In this document: one piece after another, positions 23,265-35,337 of the stretch
Position numbering within the stretch: the stretch's first letter is position 1
Layout of the letters: each line of letters opens with the position of its first letter
Source of the DNA: Heterohyrax brucei
Taxonomy: Eukaryota; Chordata; Mammalia; Hyracoidea; Procaviidae
Direction: 5' to 3'
DNA: 64,000 nt
Assembly (NCBI GenBank): GCA_028571685.1
Contig: CM053148.1
Span: 92,464,001-92,528,000 of the forward strand
Position numbers and translations under genes: made by a program
Notes under the pieces: model-generated
What the model saw: only the letters and a program-made list of their open reading frames with translations
Database searches by the model: none
Told to the model about the DNA's origin: nothing

Positions 23265-23895
23265 TCCCTAAGAAAATACTGAAATTGTCAAAGATTTCCT
23301 TTTGCTTTGATCTATAATCCATGCCCACAAAAGCAGCAGTCAAGGAATCAAACAGGGTATTGCACTGGGCAAATCTGGTGCAAAAGAACTCTTTAGTGTG
23401 TTTAAAAGCAAACATGTCACCTTAAGCACTAAGGTGCACCTGATGAAAACCATGGTATTTTTCACTGACTCATATGTATGTGAAATCTGGACAATGAATA
23501 AGGAAGACTGCAGAACAGTTGATACCTTTGAATTATGATGCCATCAAAGAATATTGAATATATCATGGGTTGGCAGAAGAATGAACAAATCTGTTTTAGA
23601 AGAAGTACAAAGAGATGCTCCTTAGAAGCAAAAATGATGAGACTTTGTCTCACTTACTTTGAACATGTTTTCCGAAGCGACCTCTCCCTGGAGCAAGAAA
23701 CCATGCTTTTACTGCAGATGGTCAGCCTAAAAAAAAAAGGAGAAAAAAGGAAGACCATTAAAGAAATGGGTGAACATAACTTAGCAATGATTGCAAGGCT
23801 GGTCTAAGAGCAGACAGTGACTCATTCTGTTGTATATAGGGTTGCTATGAGCCAGAACCTATTGTATAGCACCAAACAACCACAACAACACCATG
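23265..23895 (+). mobile_element. RTE (BovB-like) LINE, 3' end with tail
   Basis: C-terminal ORF region (GAAATTGTCAAAGATTTCCT, then a RRSTKRCSLEAKMMRLCLTY block in the frame 23535-23807) through the 3'UTR to CCAAACAACCACAACAACAC, the RTE tail. Shorter at the 5' side than the copy at 20640-21510. Broken by stops. Confidence 0.87.
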
Positions 23896-24770
23896 TCCTA
23901 CCTAAACCCTTGGAAGTCCTTATGCTGTTTCTGTACGCCTCACCTCAGTAGCTGAAAACCTTCCTCTAGAGGAGATAACATGAGAGAACTGTGCCAAGGG
24001 AGAACATTCTAGAGAGTTGAGTGAATTCAACATAGCTAGAACTTAATAAGTAAATGATTCATTGGATTTCAAGGCAATGGAAAACTAGGTAAGAAACTTA
24101 GTACCTGATGGGAGGTTAAAACCCTTCACAGAGAAAGGGCAAAGTAGACGAGCTACCAGCTGTAGTTGCTGAGAAAAAAGTCGACTTCAATTATAGACCT
24201 GTTCGCTGAAGATGTTTGTGAGAACACCAAAAGAAGAGCTACAGTTAGTAATGGGATAAACTTCTCTGGAATTCAAAAAATAAAAACAGTCTCTGGGTGT
24301 AAACTGCATTTGAGAGTCATGGACACTTAGATGAGAAGCTGAAACCGAGTTTTAGATACTTATACATTCACCATCTTCTCTGCCACCTCTATGCACACAG
24401 TGCAGTAACTGCCACCTTAACTACTTTTTGGGGGGAGGCATTATATAAAAGTCTTGAAGTCAAAAGCTCAGTCTTATTAATCTTTATTTTCCCCAAAAGA
24501 TTGTGCAAATATATATTTAATGAGTAAATACATGTTCTCACATAAGTCACCCAAGTAGAAATCCTGTGAGTTAATTAATATAAAGAGATACTATCAGCCA
24601 TAAATAATAACATATAAATTAAGGTTCTGGGTGATTATAAGATTTACTCACTGCTACAAAGAAGAAAGTTACAGAAAACTATTCTTGACTTACAGTTTTG
24701 TCCCTTAGTTATAATTGTGTCTCAGTTACTCCCCTCAGAGCATATCTACTCTTCAACTCTTTCTCTTTCT
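23896..24770. other. No recognisable feature
   Basis: Apparently unique AT-rich sequence. Confidence 0.5.
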
Positions 24771-24774
24771 CTCT

Positions 24775-25075
24775 TTTTTTAAATATTTTGTTTTGGTTGA
24801 GTGAAAGTATACAATCCAAATTAAGTTTGCACACCTGCCTATCTGCAGCTCCTTCTGCTCTCTTTGCCTGGTGACAGCACACTGCTCCTTTTTGTTCTAT
24901 ATACACTGTATCCACTTAACAATGTCCTGTCCTCTTCTGGTAAGACATCAGTAGGACAGCATCCTATTGACACGTGGTGAACATTCTGTCTTGAAATACC
25001 AGTGGTTCTTTGTAGAGTACTGCTTTCACTTAACATGCCTTTTGGTTTCACATCAAGACCATTTGCTGCAAAACA
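24775..25075 (-). mobile_element. L1 3' end with internal deletion
   Basis: T-rich start, then GTATACAATCCAAATTAAGT, CTTCTGCTCTCTTTGCCTGG and TGACAGCACACTGCTCCTTT. These parallel the 3' end of the L1 at 26060 and following. Beyond about 25000 it jumps to sequence like 27060-27120, so an internal part is missing. Confidence 0.8.
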
Positions 25076-25267
25076 CATGCAAAGCTAAATACTAAATTGT
25101 TTCTTCTAATGTGTCTGGAATAAACAGACACTAAGCACATATACTCTTGAAAATTCTTCTGAAGTGTGGAAAATGGCTAGCTGATATCCGTCTAGGAGTG
25201 AGTGAAGAATTATCCAAAGCCTTTGTTTCTAAGGCACATGTGATTATTAACTCTTAGACAAAATATC

Positions 25268-25433
25268 GGAAACCCTGGTGGCATAGTGGTTAAGTGCTAA
25301 GTGCTAAGTCTGCTAATCAAAAGGTCAGCAGTTCAAATCTGCCAGGCGCTCCTTGGAAACTCCATGGGGCACTTCTACTCTGCCTATAGGGTCACTATGA
25401 GTCATACCTGACTTGACAGCAGTGGTTTTGGGT
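25268..25433 (+). repeat. AfroSINE with short tandem duplication
   Basis: Full head-to-tail copy. The A-box region carries a duplicated TAAGTGC (TTAAGTGCTAAGTGCTAAGT). Confidence 0.93.
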
Positions 25434-25555
25434 TCCTGGTTAGAAGAGATACTTGATGCCATGTAGGTGTTCAAGGACTTTATTTGTAGATCAAATCAGG
25501 CAGCCATGATGGTCTTCTAGGGTGCTAGATTTTTTTTGTGTTTGTTTTTACTAAG

Positions 25556-25715
25556 CAAAAACCAAACCTACTGCCATTCAATTGATTCCAGTTCTCAGAA
25601 ACCCTAAGAGACAGAAGAGAACTGCTCCAATAAGGTTTTCAAGGAGCAGCTGGTGGATTTGAACTGCTAACCTTCTGGTTGGAAACCACTACTCTTAACT
25701 ACTGTGCAACCAGGG
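25556..25715 (-). repeat. AfroSINE
   Basis: Minus-strand copy: AAAAACCAAACCTACTGCCA, TTCAAGGAGCAGCTGGTGGA and CTGTGCAACCAGGGCC in order. Confidence 0.9.
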
Positions 25716-26048
25716 CCAATGATTTATATATATTCTATACAATCAATTATTCTCATACAAATTGTGGGCAAAAATGGATCTGCTCACAAAAGTGAGAAGA
25801 TGGTGAATAACACACCTTGGCTACATGACTGGCAGGCCTTCTTTGAAATCTTTATGCACATTAAAACCTGTCAATGATAAATAAATGGGAAAACAAGATC
25901 TCACAATTTTCTAGGATACTTGCAATTAAGAAAATACTTGGCATATGCTGATAATAGCTCACTCCTTGGGCAAATTTTAAGCACTTTTGAGAAGAATTAA
26001 CTTTGATAGAGATGGAGGTAATCTTTGCATGCCACGAGGTTTTCCTAG
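25716..26048. other. No recognisable feature
   Basis: Flanking sequence 5' of the full-length L1; nothing recognised. Confidence 0.5.
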
Positions 26049-26059
26049 TAAATAATTTC

Positions 26060-27087
26060 TTTCTTTTTTTTTATTATGATTGAATGAAAATGCACATTCC
26101 CATATAAATTTGCATGTTCACCTATTTGCAGCTTCCACTGCTCTCCCTGCACGGTGACAGCACACTCTTCCTCTCTGCTCCATACATGTCTTATTCTCTC
26201 AACAGTCTCGTATCTTCTCCTCTCCACCCATTCCCCTTCCTCCGGTATGAGGTCAACAGGACGACATCCTATAAATGCCTAGAACCATAAAGTGCCCACA
26301 AAATGTGGTCACTCTGCATCGCCGAGTCCAATCCATTGCTGTCCAAAAAGTTGACCTTCATTATGATTTAGTGACGGGGGCAGCATGAGGGCCAGGGGTA
26401 GTGCTCCCAGGGGAACCCTGAGGACCCTGAAACATCAATTGTGATCTTTTAGTGGAGATCTCAGGGTGCACCCCTATTTATTCTTGTGTTGCCAGTGAGA
26501 CTCAACTTTGTGAGCTCCATCGTGGCTATCACTGGTGGTGGCTGGGCACCATCTGGTTCTTACAGTCACAAGTTGGGGTAGACACCCACTCACATGGGTC
26601 TCACTGTCTTCTGGATTCTCTTTCTCCCATATCATTAGGGACCTCGGTGATCATCCATTCCTGTTAAACTGGGACCACTTGCTGTACCCTCAGATGGCAG
26701 CTAGGCAACTTTTAAGACCCCAGATTCTGCTCACCAATATGGGGTATAGAGAGTCCTCATTAGCAAAAACGCTAGTTGTGCCAACTGGGCTCAAATTCCC
26801 TTGACAGCACAGTTCCTGGCCCCCTGCCCCAGCTACTCTGTCCTTGCAATATTCGGTTAAGATGAGAGGAGTACACAAGTTGTGTTGAAGTCCAGTTAAT
26901 ATTGATCTTCCTACTAATGTGTGCTGTCACCAATTTCACCCAACTAAATTTTAACAACTAATCTAAATCCTTCCCCCTTACCCTCCTGCCCTTCCCACCC
27001 TTGCAGCCATCAAAGAGTCTTTTCTGTTAGCATGAGTCTGCTTTTAAGTTCTTATCATAGGGGTCTCATACAGTATTTGTCCTTCTG
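26060..27087 (-). other. L1 3'UTR of the full-length copy
   Basis: Runs from the ORF2 stop near 27088 to the poly-A. A C-rich run at 26968-27000 is G-rich on the transcribed sense and equivalent to the G-tract at 17270-17303. Short open frames here (26452-26804) lie on the antisense and are not coding. Confidence 0.85.
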
Positions 27088-30000
27088 TCACTTACTACTT
27101 TCACTCAACATAATGTCCTCCAGTTGAAACCAGGTTAAGAGATGTTTCCTGCTATCACTGTTGTTCTTTATCATTGAATAGTGTTCCACTGAATATATAT
27201 ACCATAGTTTACCTATCCATTCTTCTGTAGTTGGGCATATGGGTTGATTCCATCTTTTTGCTATTGTGGACTGTGCTGCAATGAACACTCAACCGCATGT
27301 ATTCATCTGCATGTTGATGTGAAAGGCCTTGATTCTGTAGGATATATTCCAAGTATTGTAATTACTGGGTCAAATGGTATATCTATATCCACTTTTTTTA
27401 AGGTAGTGCCAGATTGCTTTCCAAAGAGGTTGCACCATTTTGCAATCCCACCAAAAGCATAGGAGAGTTCCAATCTCTCCACAGCCTCTCCAGCATTTAG
27501 TGTTCTGCATTTTTTGGATAATGGCCAACCTTGTTGGAGTGAGATTGTATCTCGTTGTTTTGATTCGAGTTTCTTTAATAGCTAATGATCGTGAGCATGT
27601 CCACGTGTGTTTTTTGGCTGCCTGGATCTCCTCTTTAAGGAAGTGTCTGTCAAACTCCTTTGTCCATTGCTTAATTGAGTGATTTTTCTTTACTTATTGA
27701 TATTTTGTAGTACCTTATAGATTGCAGAGATCAGGCATCAGTCTGACACAGTGTTGCCAAATATTTTTTCCCATTCTGTAGGTGGCCTTTTAAGTCTATG
27801 AATAAAGTCTTTGGATGAACAAAAGTGTTTGATTCTTAATAGTTCCCATTTATCTATTTTCTCTTCTGTTGATTGTGGTTTGTTTGACAGATTTTGAAGT
27901 CTGTCTGTGTTGTGTATTAAAACTTCCATTGTAATTCCTACTTTTTCTTGGATGAGCTATCATTTTAGATTTGATATTTAGGTCTTTTATCCAGCTTGAG
28001 TTGGTTTTCATATAAGGTGTAAGATACGGATCTTGTTTCAATTTTTTTGCAGATGGATATCCAATTTTGCCAACACCATTTGTTGAAGAGATTGTTTTTA
28101 ACCCAGTTTAATGTTTTAGGGCCTTTGTCGAATATCAACTGTCCATAAGCAGATGATGCCATCTCTAGGGTCTTGATTCTGTTTCACCAATCTATCTGTC
28201 TGTTTTTGTACCAGTACCAGGCTGTTTTGACCGCTGTAGCAGTGTAATAGATCCTAAGATTGGGTAGTGAGAGGCCTTCCAGTGTGTTGTTCTTCTTCAG
28301 TAGTGCTTTACTTATCCAGGGCTTCTTCCCTTTCCAGAAAAAGTTGGTAATTTGTTCCTCCATCTCATTAAAAAAGTGTCACTGGAACTTGTGTTGGGAT
28401 TGCATTATATAAGTAGATTGCTTTGGGTAAAATAGACATTTTCACAGTGTTAACTCTACCTATCCATGAGCAAGGTAGGTTTCTCCATTTATATAACTCT
28501 CTCTTAGTTTCTTGTAGGAAGGGTTTGTAGTTCTCTTTGCAAAGGTCAGTTAGTTCTCTGGTTAAATTTATTCCTAGGTACTTTATCTTCTTAAGGGCTT
28601 TGGTAAATCATATTGACTTGGTGATTTCTTACTTAATAATCTCATTGTTGGTATAAAGGAATCCTATTGATTTATTTATGTTTATCTTGTATCCTGAGAC
28701 TTGGCCAAACTCTTCTATCAGTTTGAGCAATTTCCTTATGGATTCCTTGAGATTCTCTACATATACAATCGTATCATCTGCAAACAGGGAGGTTTTGAGT
28801 TCATCCTTGCCAATGCAGATACCCTTTATTTCTTGGTTTTGTCTAATTGCTCTGGCTAGACTTCTAGTACAATGTTGAATAGGAGAGGTGAGAGTGGACA
28901 TCCTTGTCTAGTTTCTGTTCTCCAGGGAAAGTCTTTCAGTCTCTGTCCATTCAGGATGACGTAGGCAGTTGGCTTTCTATAAATGGCCCTTACTACATTG
29001 AGGAATTGGCTGTCTATTCTTATTTCGCTGAGAGTTTTTAGCAGGAGTGGGTGTTGGACTTTATCAAATGCCTTTTTTGCATCAATAGACAAGATCAGGT
29101 GATTCTTGTCTTTTGTGATATTTATGTGGTTGATCAAATTAATTGTTTTTCAGATGTTGAACCAACCTTGCATCCCCGGTACAAATCCAAGTTGGTCATG
29201 ACGGATTATTTTTTGGTTATATTGTTGTATTCTGTTGAAAAGAATTTTGTTCAAGATTTTTACATCTAAATTAATGAGTGATATTGGTCTGTAGTTCTCC
29301 TTTTTGGTTGGGTGTTTCCCTGGCTTTGGTATCAGGGTTATGCTGGCTTCATAGAATGAGTTTGGGAGTATTCCATCCCTTTCTACACTGTGAAATAGTC
29401 TCAGTAGTATTGGTGATAACTCTTTTCTAAAAGCTTGGTAGAATTCTGCAGTGAAGCCATCTGGGCCTGGGCTTTTTTTGGTTGGCAGTTTTTTGATGAC
29501 TTTTTCAATCTCTTCCTTTGTAATGGGTTCATTAAGTTGTTCTGCTTCACGTTGTGATGTTTTGGGTAGGTGATATGAATCAAGTAATTTGTCCATTTCC
29601 TCTAGGTTTTCAAATTTGTTACAGTCTTTCATAGTATTTTATTATGATATTTTTTATTTCTGTTAAGTCTGTTGTGACAATTCTCCTCTCATTTCTTATT
29701 TGGATTATTTCCTTTCCTGTTTTTCTTTAGTAAGTTTAGCCAATGATTTGTCAGTTTTTTTGATCTTTTTAAAAAACCAGGTTTTTGTGTTTTAAATTTT
29801 TTCAGTTGTTCTTCTGTTCTCTAATTCATTTAGTTCTGCTCTGATCTTTATGATCTGTTTTCTTCTGGTGCCTGAGGGGTACCTCTGTTCTCTCTCTACT
29901 TGTTCAAGCTGTAGGGTCAGTTCTTTGATTTTATTTCTTTCTTCTTTCCAGATGTGTGCATTTATGGAGATAAACCCACCTCTGAGCACTGCTTTGGCTG

Positions 30001-31180
30001 TATTCCATAGGTAGGAAATGTTTTTGTTCTTGTTGGAATCCATAAATTTCTTTATTTCATCCTTGATTTCTTCTATAACCCATGGTTTTCTGAGCAAGAT
30101 GTTCAGTTTCCAAGAGTTCCATTTTCTATCTATGTTTTTCTGCTATTGATTTTGACTTTTATGTCTTTATGATCTAAGAAGATGCTTCGAATTAATTCAG
30201 TGGTATGGATTTTGTTGAGAATGTCTTTATGTCCTAACACATGGTCTATTCTAGAGAATGTTCCATGTGCACTGGAGAAGAAGGTGTAGTTATCCTCTGA
30301 TGGATAGAAAGTTCTGTATGTGTTGATGAGTTCTAGTAGGTTAATTGTGGTAATAACATCTTCTGTATCTGTACCGAGCTTTTTCCTAGACGATCTGTCC
30401 AATATTGAGAGTGGAGTGTTGAAGTCTCTTACTATTATTGTGGGGTGATCTCTCTCCTTTTTGAGGGTAGTCAGTGTTTCTTTGATATATTTAGGTGCTC
30501 TAATATTAGGTGCATAACTTTTTAATATTGTTTTTTTGTATTTTATTATTATTTTTTTAATTTAATATGACTGAGTGAAAATGTGCATTCCCGTCTAAAT
30601 TCACATGCCCACCTATATGCAGCTTTCACTGCTCTCCCTGTCTGGTAACAACACACTATTCCTCTCTGCTCCATACATGTCTCATCCTCCCGACAGTCTC
30701 TTTTCCCCTCCTCTCCACCCACTCTCCTTTCTCCAGCTAGAGGTCAGCAGGATGATATCCTAGAGATGTATAGAACCATAAAGTGCATCCAGTATATGGT
30801 CACTCTGCATCGCCAAATCCAATTCATTTGTGTCCGAAAAGCGGACCTTCATTATAAGTCCTGCTTGTGTACTGAACCCTTCAGCTATAAATAGTGTCTA
30901 TCCTTATTCAAGATGGTGGATTTTACATTAGAATTGATTTTATCTGAGATTAGAATTGCCACACCTGCTTTTCTTTGTTCATTGTTAGCTTGATATTTAT
31001 TATTCCATCCTGTAATTTTCAGTTTGTTCCTATCTTTAATTCTAAGATGAGTTTCTTGTAGGCAACATATAGATGGGTCATGTCTTTTGATCCATGATGT
31101 CACTTAATGTCTCTTTACTGGAGCATTCAGTGCATTCACATTCAGTGTAATTATTTATAGGTATGTGTTCAGTGCTGCCA
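27088..31180 (-). pseudogene. L1 ORF2 (endonuclease/reverse transcriptase), full span but decayed
   Basis: Reading down in coordinate: endonuclease N-terminal half (RHDPSICCLQETHLRIKDRN at about 31080, KAGVAILISDKIN), endonuclease C-terminal half (30130-30402), linker (29792-30097), RT ([17 protein letters not shown] and [19 protein letters not shown] in 29150-29632; [16 protein letters not shown] in 28856-29137), catalytic FADD at 28773-28784, C-terminal pieces (27738-28162) and the terminal block ending at 27088 (CPTTEEWIGKLWYIYS). Without the nested insert the span is about 3.77 kb, close to a normal ORF2 of roughly 1,250-1,280 codons. Frameshifts at nearly every frame boundary make it a pseudogene. 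Confidence 0.95.
30531..30855 (-). mobile_element. L1 3'-end fragment nested in ORF2
   Basis: Breaks the endonuclease coding sequence between TGCATAACTTTTTAATATTG and AAGTCCTGCTTGTGTACTGA. It matches the last 0.3 kb of the same L1 family (compare 26060-26370: CTGCTCCATACATGTC, then GTCACTCTGCATCGCC) and starts with a T-rich run, so it is a later, strongly 5'-truncated insertion in the same orientation. I could not define its TSD. Confidence 0.9.
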
Positions 31181-31599
31181 TTGTGATTTGTTTATTTTTG
31201 TGTTGATGCTTTCTCTGTTGTTCTTATGAATCTGTTCTGTAACCTTCTTTGTAAGTTGATTTTTCACCTTTTTCAGGGTTGGTTTTGTGGTTGTTGAGAC
31301 TCCTGTATTATGTTTCTTGATATGATATGTTATTTCTTTATTGTGCTTTATGGCTGCCCTTATGATATTGCTTCATAAACTATATATAAACCCAATTTTG
31401 ATTTCTACCAGTCTTGTCAACTTCCTGTCCATCTGGAAGGACTATAATGACTGTAGTATATCCTTGTCTTTAACATGATATCATAGTTTACATGATATGA
31501 TCACTAGATCATTTCTTTCTCTATTACAGCTTTGATTGTGTTTGGAGACTTCCCTAACTGAGCAGGATTCTGGATAATGTGTTCTTCCATAATACAAAG

Positions 31600-32450
31600 T
31601 TAGCAGTTTTGTTCTTCCAAGGCAAGAGATTCTTTCAGTATTTCTTGTAGCTTTGGTTTGGTTTTTACAAAGTCTCTGAGTTTCTGTTTATCTGTAATGT
31701 CTTAATTTCATTTTCATATTTGAAAGATAATTTTGCAGGATATATAATTTTTGGTTGGAAGTTTTTCTCCTTCCCTGTCATGCCCCTGTCTCTGTGCCAG
31801 CATCACTTCTGCTGAGAAATCTGATGAAAGCCTACAGAGTTTCCCTCTGAATGATAGCTTTGCTTTGAGTCTTGCTGCCCTTAAGAGTTTCTGCTTATGT
31901 TTCATTTTGTTGAGCTTGATTATAATATGTCTTGGAGTATTTCTATTGAGATCTATATTGAGTGGTGTTCAATACATATCTTGGATATCTATATTCTCTT
32001 CTTTCATAATTTCTGGGAAGTTTTCTGTCAGCAGCACAGAAATAATACTCTCTGTGTTTTCCGGTGTCTTACCCTGTTCTGGAACTCCAGTTAATCATAG
32101 ATCATTCTTCTTAATAGAGTCCCACATGCTTCTTAATGCTTCTTCATTTTTCTTGTTCCTTTTTTCTGATTTCTCCTCATAGATGATGGAGTCAGTGGCT
32201 CTGTCTTCCAAATCAGAAATTCTATTTTCCATTTCTTCCATTCTCTTTTCTTGGCTTTGAATTAAAGTTTCTATGTCTTTGATTTTGTTCTTGATCTGTT
32301 GGGTTTCAGAGTACTGATGTTCCATCAGATTGAACAGCTTGCTTAATTTTTCATTTTCTTCTGCTGCATTTTGTATGAGGTCTCTATATATATAACCCTT
32401 TTGTATCTACCTTCTGATAGTTTCAGAAAAGCTTCTTCATTTGGGAAGTT
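31600..32450 (-). pseudogene. L1 ORF1 (RNA-binding chaperone), decayed
   Basis: ORF1p would coat the L1 RNA as a trimer. The frame 32095-32325 shows a charged heptad coiled coil (SQEKRMEEMENRISDLEDRA), then EALRSMWDSIKKNDL. The RRM/C-terminal part continues with shifted frames to 31714-31905 (LLRAARLKAKLSFRG, DFSAEVMLAQR), then an IISYP-like motif and the C-terminus near 31600. At least two frameshifts and internal stops. The start codon was not located with confidence. Confidence 0.85.
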
Positions 32451-32479
32451 CTGAGGTGGTTTCTTTTGGGGTCCTTCTG

Positions 32480-33590
32480 ATGCCCTGGTTGACTTTCAGG
32501 TTACTGTCTTATCCAATGTTTGTTGCTTTTTGGGCTTCATGTGGGTCAATAGAGGTTGAGAGAGATGCTGTGAGGATGGACCACAGTTATTCCACTAGGC
32601 TGTCTTAAAATGAGAAGTAAAACATATTTGACAACTTCCAAAGTCAGTCAGGTTTTCAGGTGTAAAAGTCCTTCTTCCCAGGTGACAAAGTAAGCACCTC
32701 TATATTGAACCTCAGATGTTATAAACTAGCTCAAAATACAGAAAGGCTACTGGCCTGCTGGTATCTGTTGTCCAGCCCCAGCTGTAAGTGACACTGTGTA
32801 GAATTCTGCTTTTCTGTTGGAATAGTGTTCTCTTCTGGGTAGGCATTACCTCCCCACCCAGGAATTAGGTCCCACTGAGGCTTCTGTATGCATGATTCTG
32901 CCACCCAGCAAAACAAGATGGCATCCTCCACAAACTTGCAAGCTGGCCAGGACCAGACTCCTGGCTGAAAGAAAGGCCAAGGGTGCCTAAATGCCAGGAG
33001 TCCACAGCCTGTGGTGCTGAGCCCCAGCCACAGGCAACACTGCACAAAACATCACCTCCCTGCTGGAAAAACACTCTCTACCTGGCAGGTGCCACCTCCC
33101 AGCCTAAGAACCAAGTCTGACTGGGATCTCTACCTAGGCTTCTCCATTTCCCAGTGGATCAAGATGGCGTCCCACACTAGTATGGCTACCAGATGGGAGA
33201 GGCAGTAAGATAGGCCAGCGAAGCTGAGGTGTATAGAGTTCAAAGCCAGGCTCTTAGAACCTGGCATTTATGCTTGTCGGTCCTACCAACAGTGTGTCTG
33301 TGACCAGCAGCTAGTCAAGTCCCAATTCTACCTGCTAGTCTAGACAGAGGAAAAACACATCGAAATGGTGAGTTACCTTTGGTCTGTGCAAGTTTGTGCT
33401 CACCAAGAGTGGGGTCAGTGAAATAGAGGAGGTCTTGCATTTAGTGGTATGAAGTGCAAGTTAACAGCCCTATGCCACATCCCAGGGCTCCCTAGGTGTC
33501 CAGAAGCCTCCATTTAATTATCAGTTCAGGTCTTGGTTTCCAGAGGGAATTAGGGAGCCGTGCATTTAGTCTGCCATCTTGATTCCACCA
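32480..33590 (-). promoter_or_regulatory. L1 5'UTR (internal promoter region)
   Basis: About 1.1 kb upstream of ORF1 and more GC-rich than its surroundings. It starts with TGGTGGAATCAAGATGGCAG on the minus strand. The CAAGATGGC core is the kind of YY1-like site known at L1 5' ends, and it recurs at 33160-33168 (plus-strand AAGATGGCG) and 32915-32923. Promoter activity is inferred from the family only. The open frames at 32731-33208 are not coding. Confidence 0.7.
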
Positions 33591-33724
33591 TAAATAATTT
33601 CCTATATGTAATTAATTACTAATTCTATTTGTGCAGGCAAAAGAATTTTGAATGCTCATTGTTGAATAAGACTTTTGAAATTATTCTTTTCATTTTTCTA
33701 ATTTAATAAACCTCAGCAGAATTT

Positions 33725-33877
33725 TTCAAAGCTTGCTAGTCTCTGCAGTGAACCATATGCGACTTCTGAACAGTTTTGTTGTCACTAAAAATTACCATAA
33801 TTTCTTTACTAATGGTCTCATGATCTTGGGTTTTGCAGTGTTACTGCCTCTATAATAAATAAAGAATAATTATAAAG
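33725..33877 (+). repeat. Unclassified repeat, copy 1
   Basis: GACTTCTGAACAGTTTTGTT, then TTTCTTTACTAATGGTCTCA and ATAATAAATAAAGAATAATT align in order with 37998-38098. The family was not identified. Copy 2 is 4.3 kb downstream. Confidence 0.6.
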
Positions 33878-33913
33878 AATCTTACTCAACGGCACTTGGC
33901 TGGCTTGGCTGGC
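33878..33913 (+). repeat. 36-bp SINE-tip micro-insertion
   Basis: AATCTTACTCAACGGCACTT then GGCTGGCTTGGCTGGC, flanked by TATAAAG at 33871-33877 and 33914-33920 (7-bp perfect repeat). Confidence 0.75.
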
Positions 33914-34117
33914 TATAAAGTAATTTTATAAAGTTTATCTTATATTTTTGAGATTGTTTCTCTACTTCCTGCATACTAAAAGACTAACATGAAAACTTTG
34001 ATTTTCATATATAATCCCTTTGTTGGGTCAATAGTTTTGATAGCTTTCTAGTTTGTTCCTGATTGTAAAATATGACCAGAATGTCAAATGATTCCACTGC
34101 ATAATGTTTATGAATTT

Positions 34118-34335
34118 GTGTGTCATTGTTGTCACTGTTGTGTGCTATGGAGTGAATTCCAAGTCATAGGGATCCTTTATGACAGAGTAGAAGTGATCCA
34201 CAGGGTATCCAAGGCTGTAATCCCTATAGGAGCGGAACACCTGGTCTTTTCCCACATGGAGCTCTTGTGGATTCAAACTGCCAACCTTCTCATCAGCAAC
34301 TGAGTGTGTAACCATTGGGACACTAGGGCTCCCTG
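34118..34335 (-). repeat. Afrotherian SINE, long type
   Basis: A longer SINE variant on the minus strand with a GTT-rich tail side (TTGTTGTCACTGTTGTGTGC), an additional internal block (AAGGCTGTAATCCCTATAGG, GGAGCGGAACACCTGGTC) and the tRNA-like head ending GACACTAGGGCTCC. Related copies: 37686-37878 and 38099-38296. Confidence 0.85.
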
Positions 34336-34579
34336 GGATTTATATATACTGCTCTCGAAATCTGTTTTCTTTATCCAAGTGTATTGTAACTTCTGTATCT
34401 GAAATCATTTTCCCTTCTTGCTTGCTCTTCTCTTTCCTCACTTTCTCCCTTCCACCTCCATCATCTTCAGTATCTAAATTACCCCATCCCAGCTGAATAT
34501 TTGCTCCTGTAGCTACTTCCCAGTAGTACTGCCAGCATACTAAAGGTCTGTAATTTGGGGCTCACATTTTACACAATAA

Positions 34580-34700
34580 TAAATCAAATATGAATCCAAA
34601 TCTGCCTCTGCCTTTTATTCCTTATGTGATCTGTAGCAAATCTTTACTATAATGGAAATTTATTTTTTTTAATCTATAAAATTACGATTAGTTTATCAAC
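34580..34700 (+). repeat. MIR SINE remnant
   Basis: AATCCAAATCTGCCTCTGCC, TATGTGATCTGTAGCAAATC and AATCTATAAAATTACGATTA follow the order of MIR (CTCTGCC, tRNA core, CATCTGTAAAATGG-like). Diverged. Confidence 0.6.
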
Positions 34701-35337
34701 TACTAGTTTAAAACTAGTACAAAAACATCTGTCCTGGTGCTTTGGAAATAATAAACAATGGTTCTTATAGTTACAATTTTTTTGTTTGTTTGTTTCATTC
34801 CTTGAAGGGGAGCGGGGAATTATCTCTTAAGTTCCTCTGGTTAGAATAAAAAATACCACAAGGAAGTTATTGATTTAATTTTTTTTTTTACAGCATTGAT
34901 GGCTTAGCACAAACTAACAGGAGGATTTTAAGGCAAAGGAGGCAGGCTAATAGGACATCACTCATTAGTGTTGCAAGGAAAGTGGTCTAATATGTTCTCT
35001 GATCCTCTCACCATGAGAAACACTGATGCAAAGAGTGTTTAATGTTATTTACTTGTATCTACATCTTTAATTCAAATGCAAGTAATTGAGCTTGCAGCAG
35101 GTGATTATTTCTGGAAAATTATAAGCATAATCTTAGTAAACATTGAAGAAGGGTGGGTAAAATAAACAGCTGAGAAAATCGTGTTTAATATTTCTTCATA
35201 AAGAAAGAAGGAACTTTTTTCCTTAAGAAAATATTTTTCACCAGGTGATTTTCTGCATGTTGTATATGATAAGTGCAAATGGTCTTCGACATGTAGTTAT
35301 TTTAAGCCTCCTGATTATGTTGTTCTAAAAACCCACT
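34701..35337. other. No recognisable feature
   Basis: AT-rich; nothing recognised. Confidence 0.5.

Larger units (their letters stand above)
26060..33590 (-). mobile_element. L1 LINE, structurally full length, with TSD
   Basis: An element of about 7.5 kb on the minus strand. A perfect 11-bp TSD TAAATAATTTC lies at 26049-26059 and 33591-33601. The 3' end is the T-rich run at 26060-26081 on the plus strand. The 5' end reads TGGTGGAATCAAGATGGCAG on the minus strand, the standard type of L1 5' terminus. In transcription order it holds a 5'UTR, ORF1, a short inter-ORF region, ORF2 and a 3'UTR of about 1 kb. About 325 bp of another L1 3' end are nested in ORF2. Both ORFs carry stops and frameshifts, so it is inactive. 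Confidence 0.95.

Noticed and set aside
26535-26804. Plus-strand open frames in the L1 3'UTR as small genes
   Set aside because: The same frames can be drawn in the other L1 3'UTR (17511-18159 on the minus strand); they reflect L1 3'UTR composition.
31751-32182. 143-codon plus-strand open frame, hydrophobic, possibly a membrane protein
   Set aside because: It is the exact antisense of L1 ORF1; the hydrophobic character is the complement of the lysine-rich and glutamate-rich coding strand.
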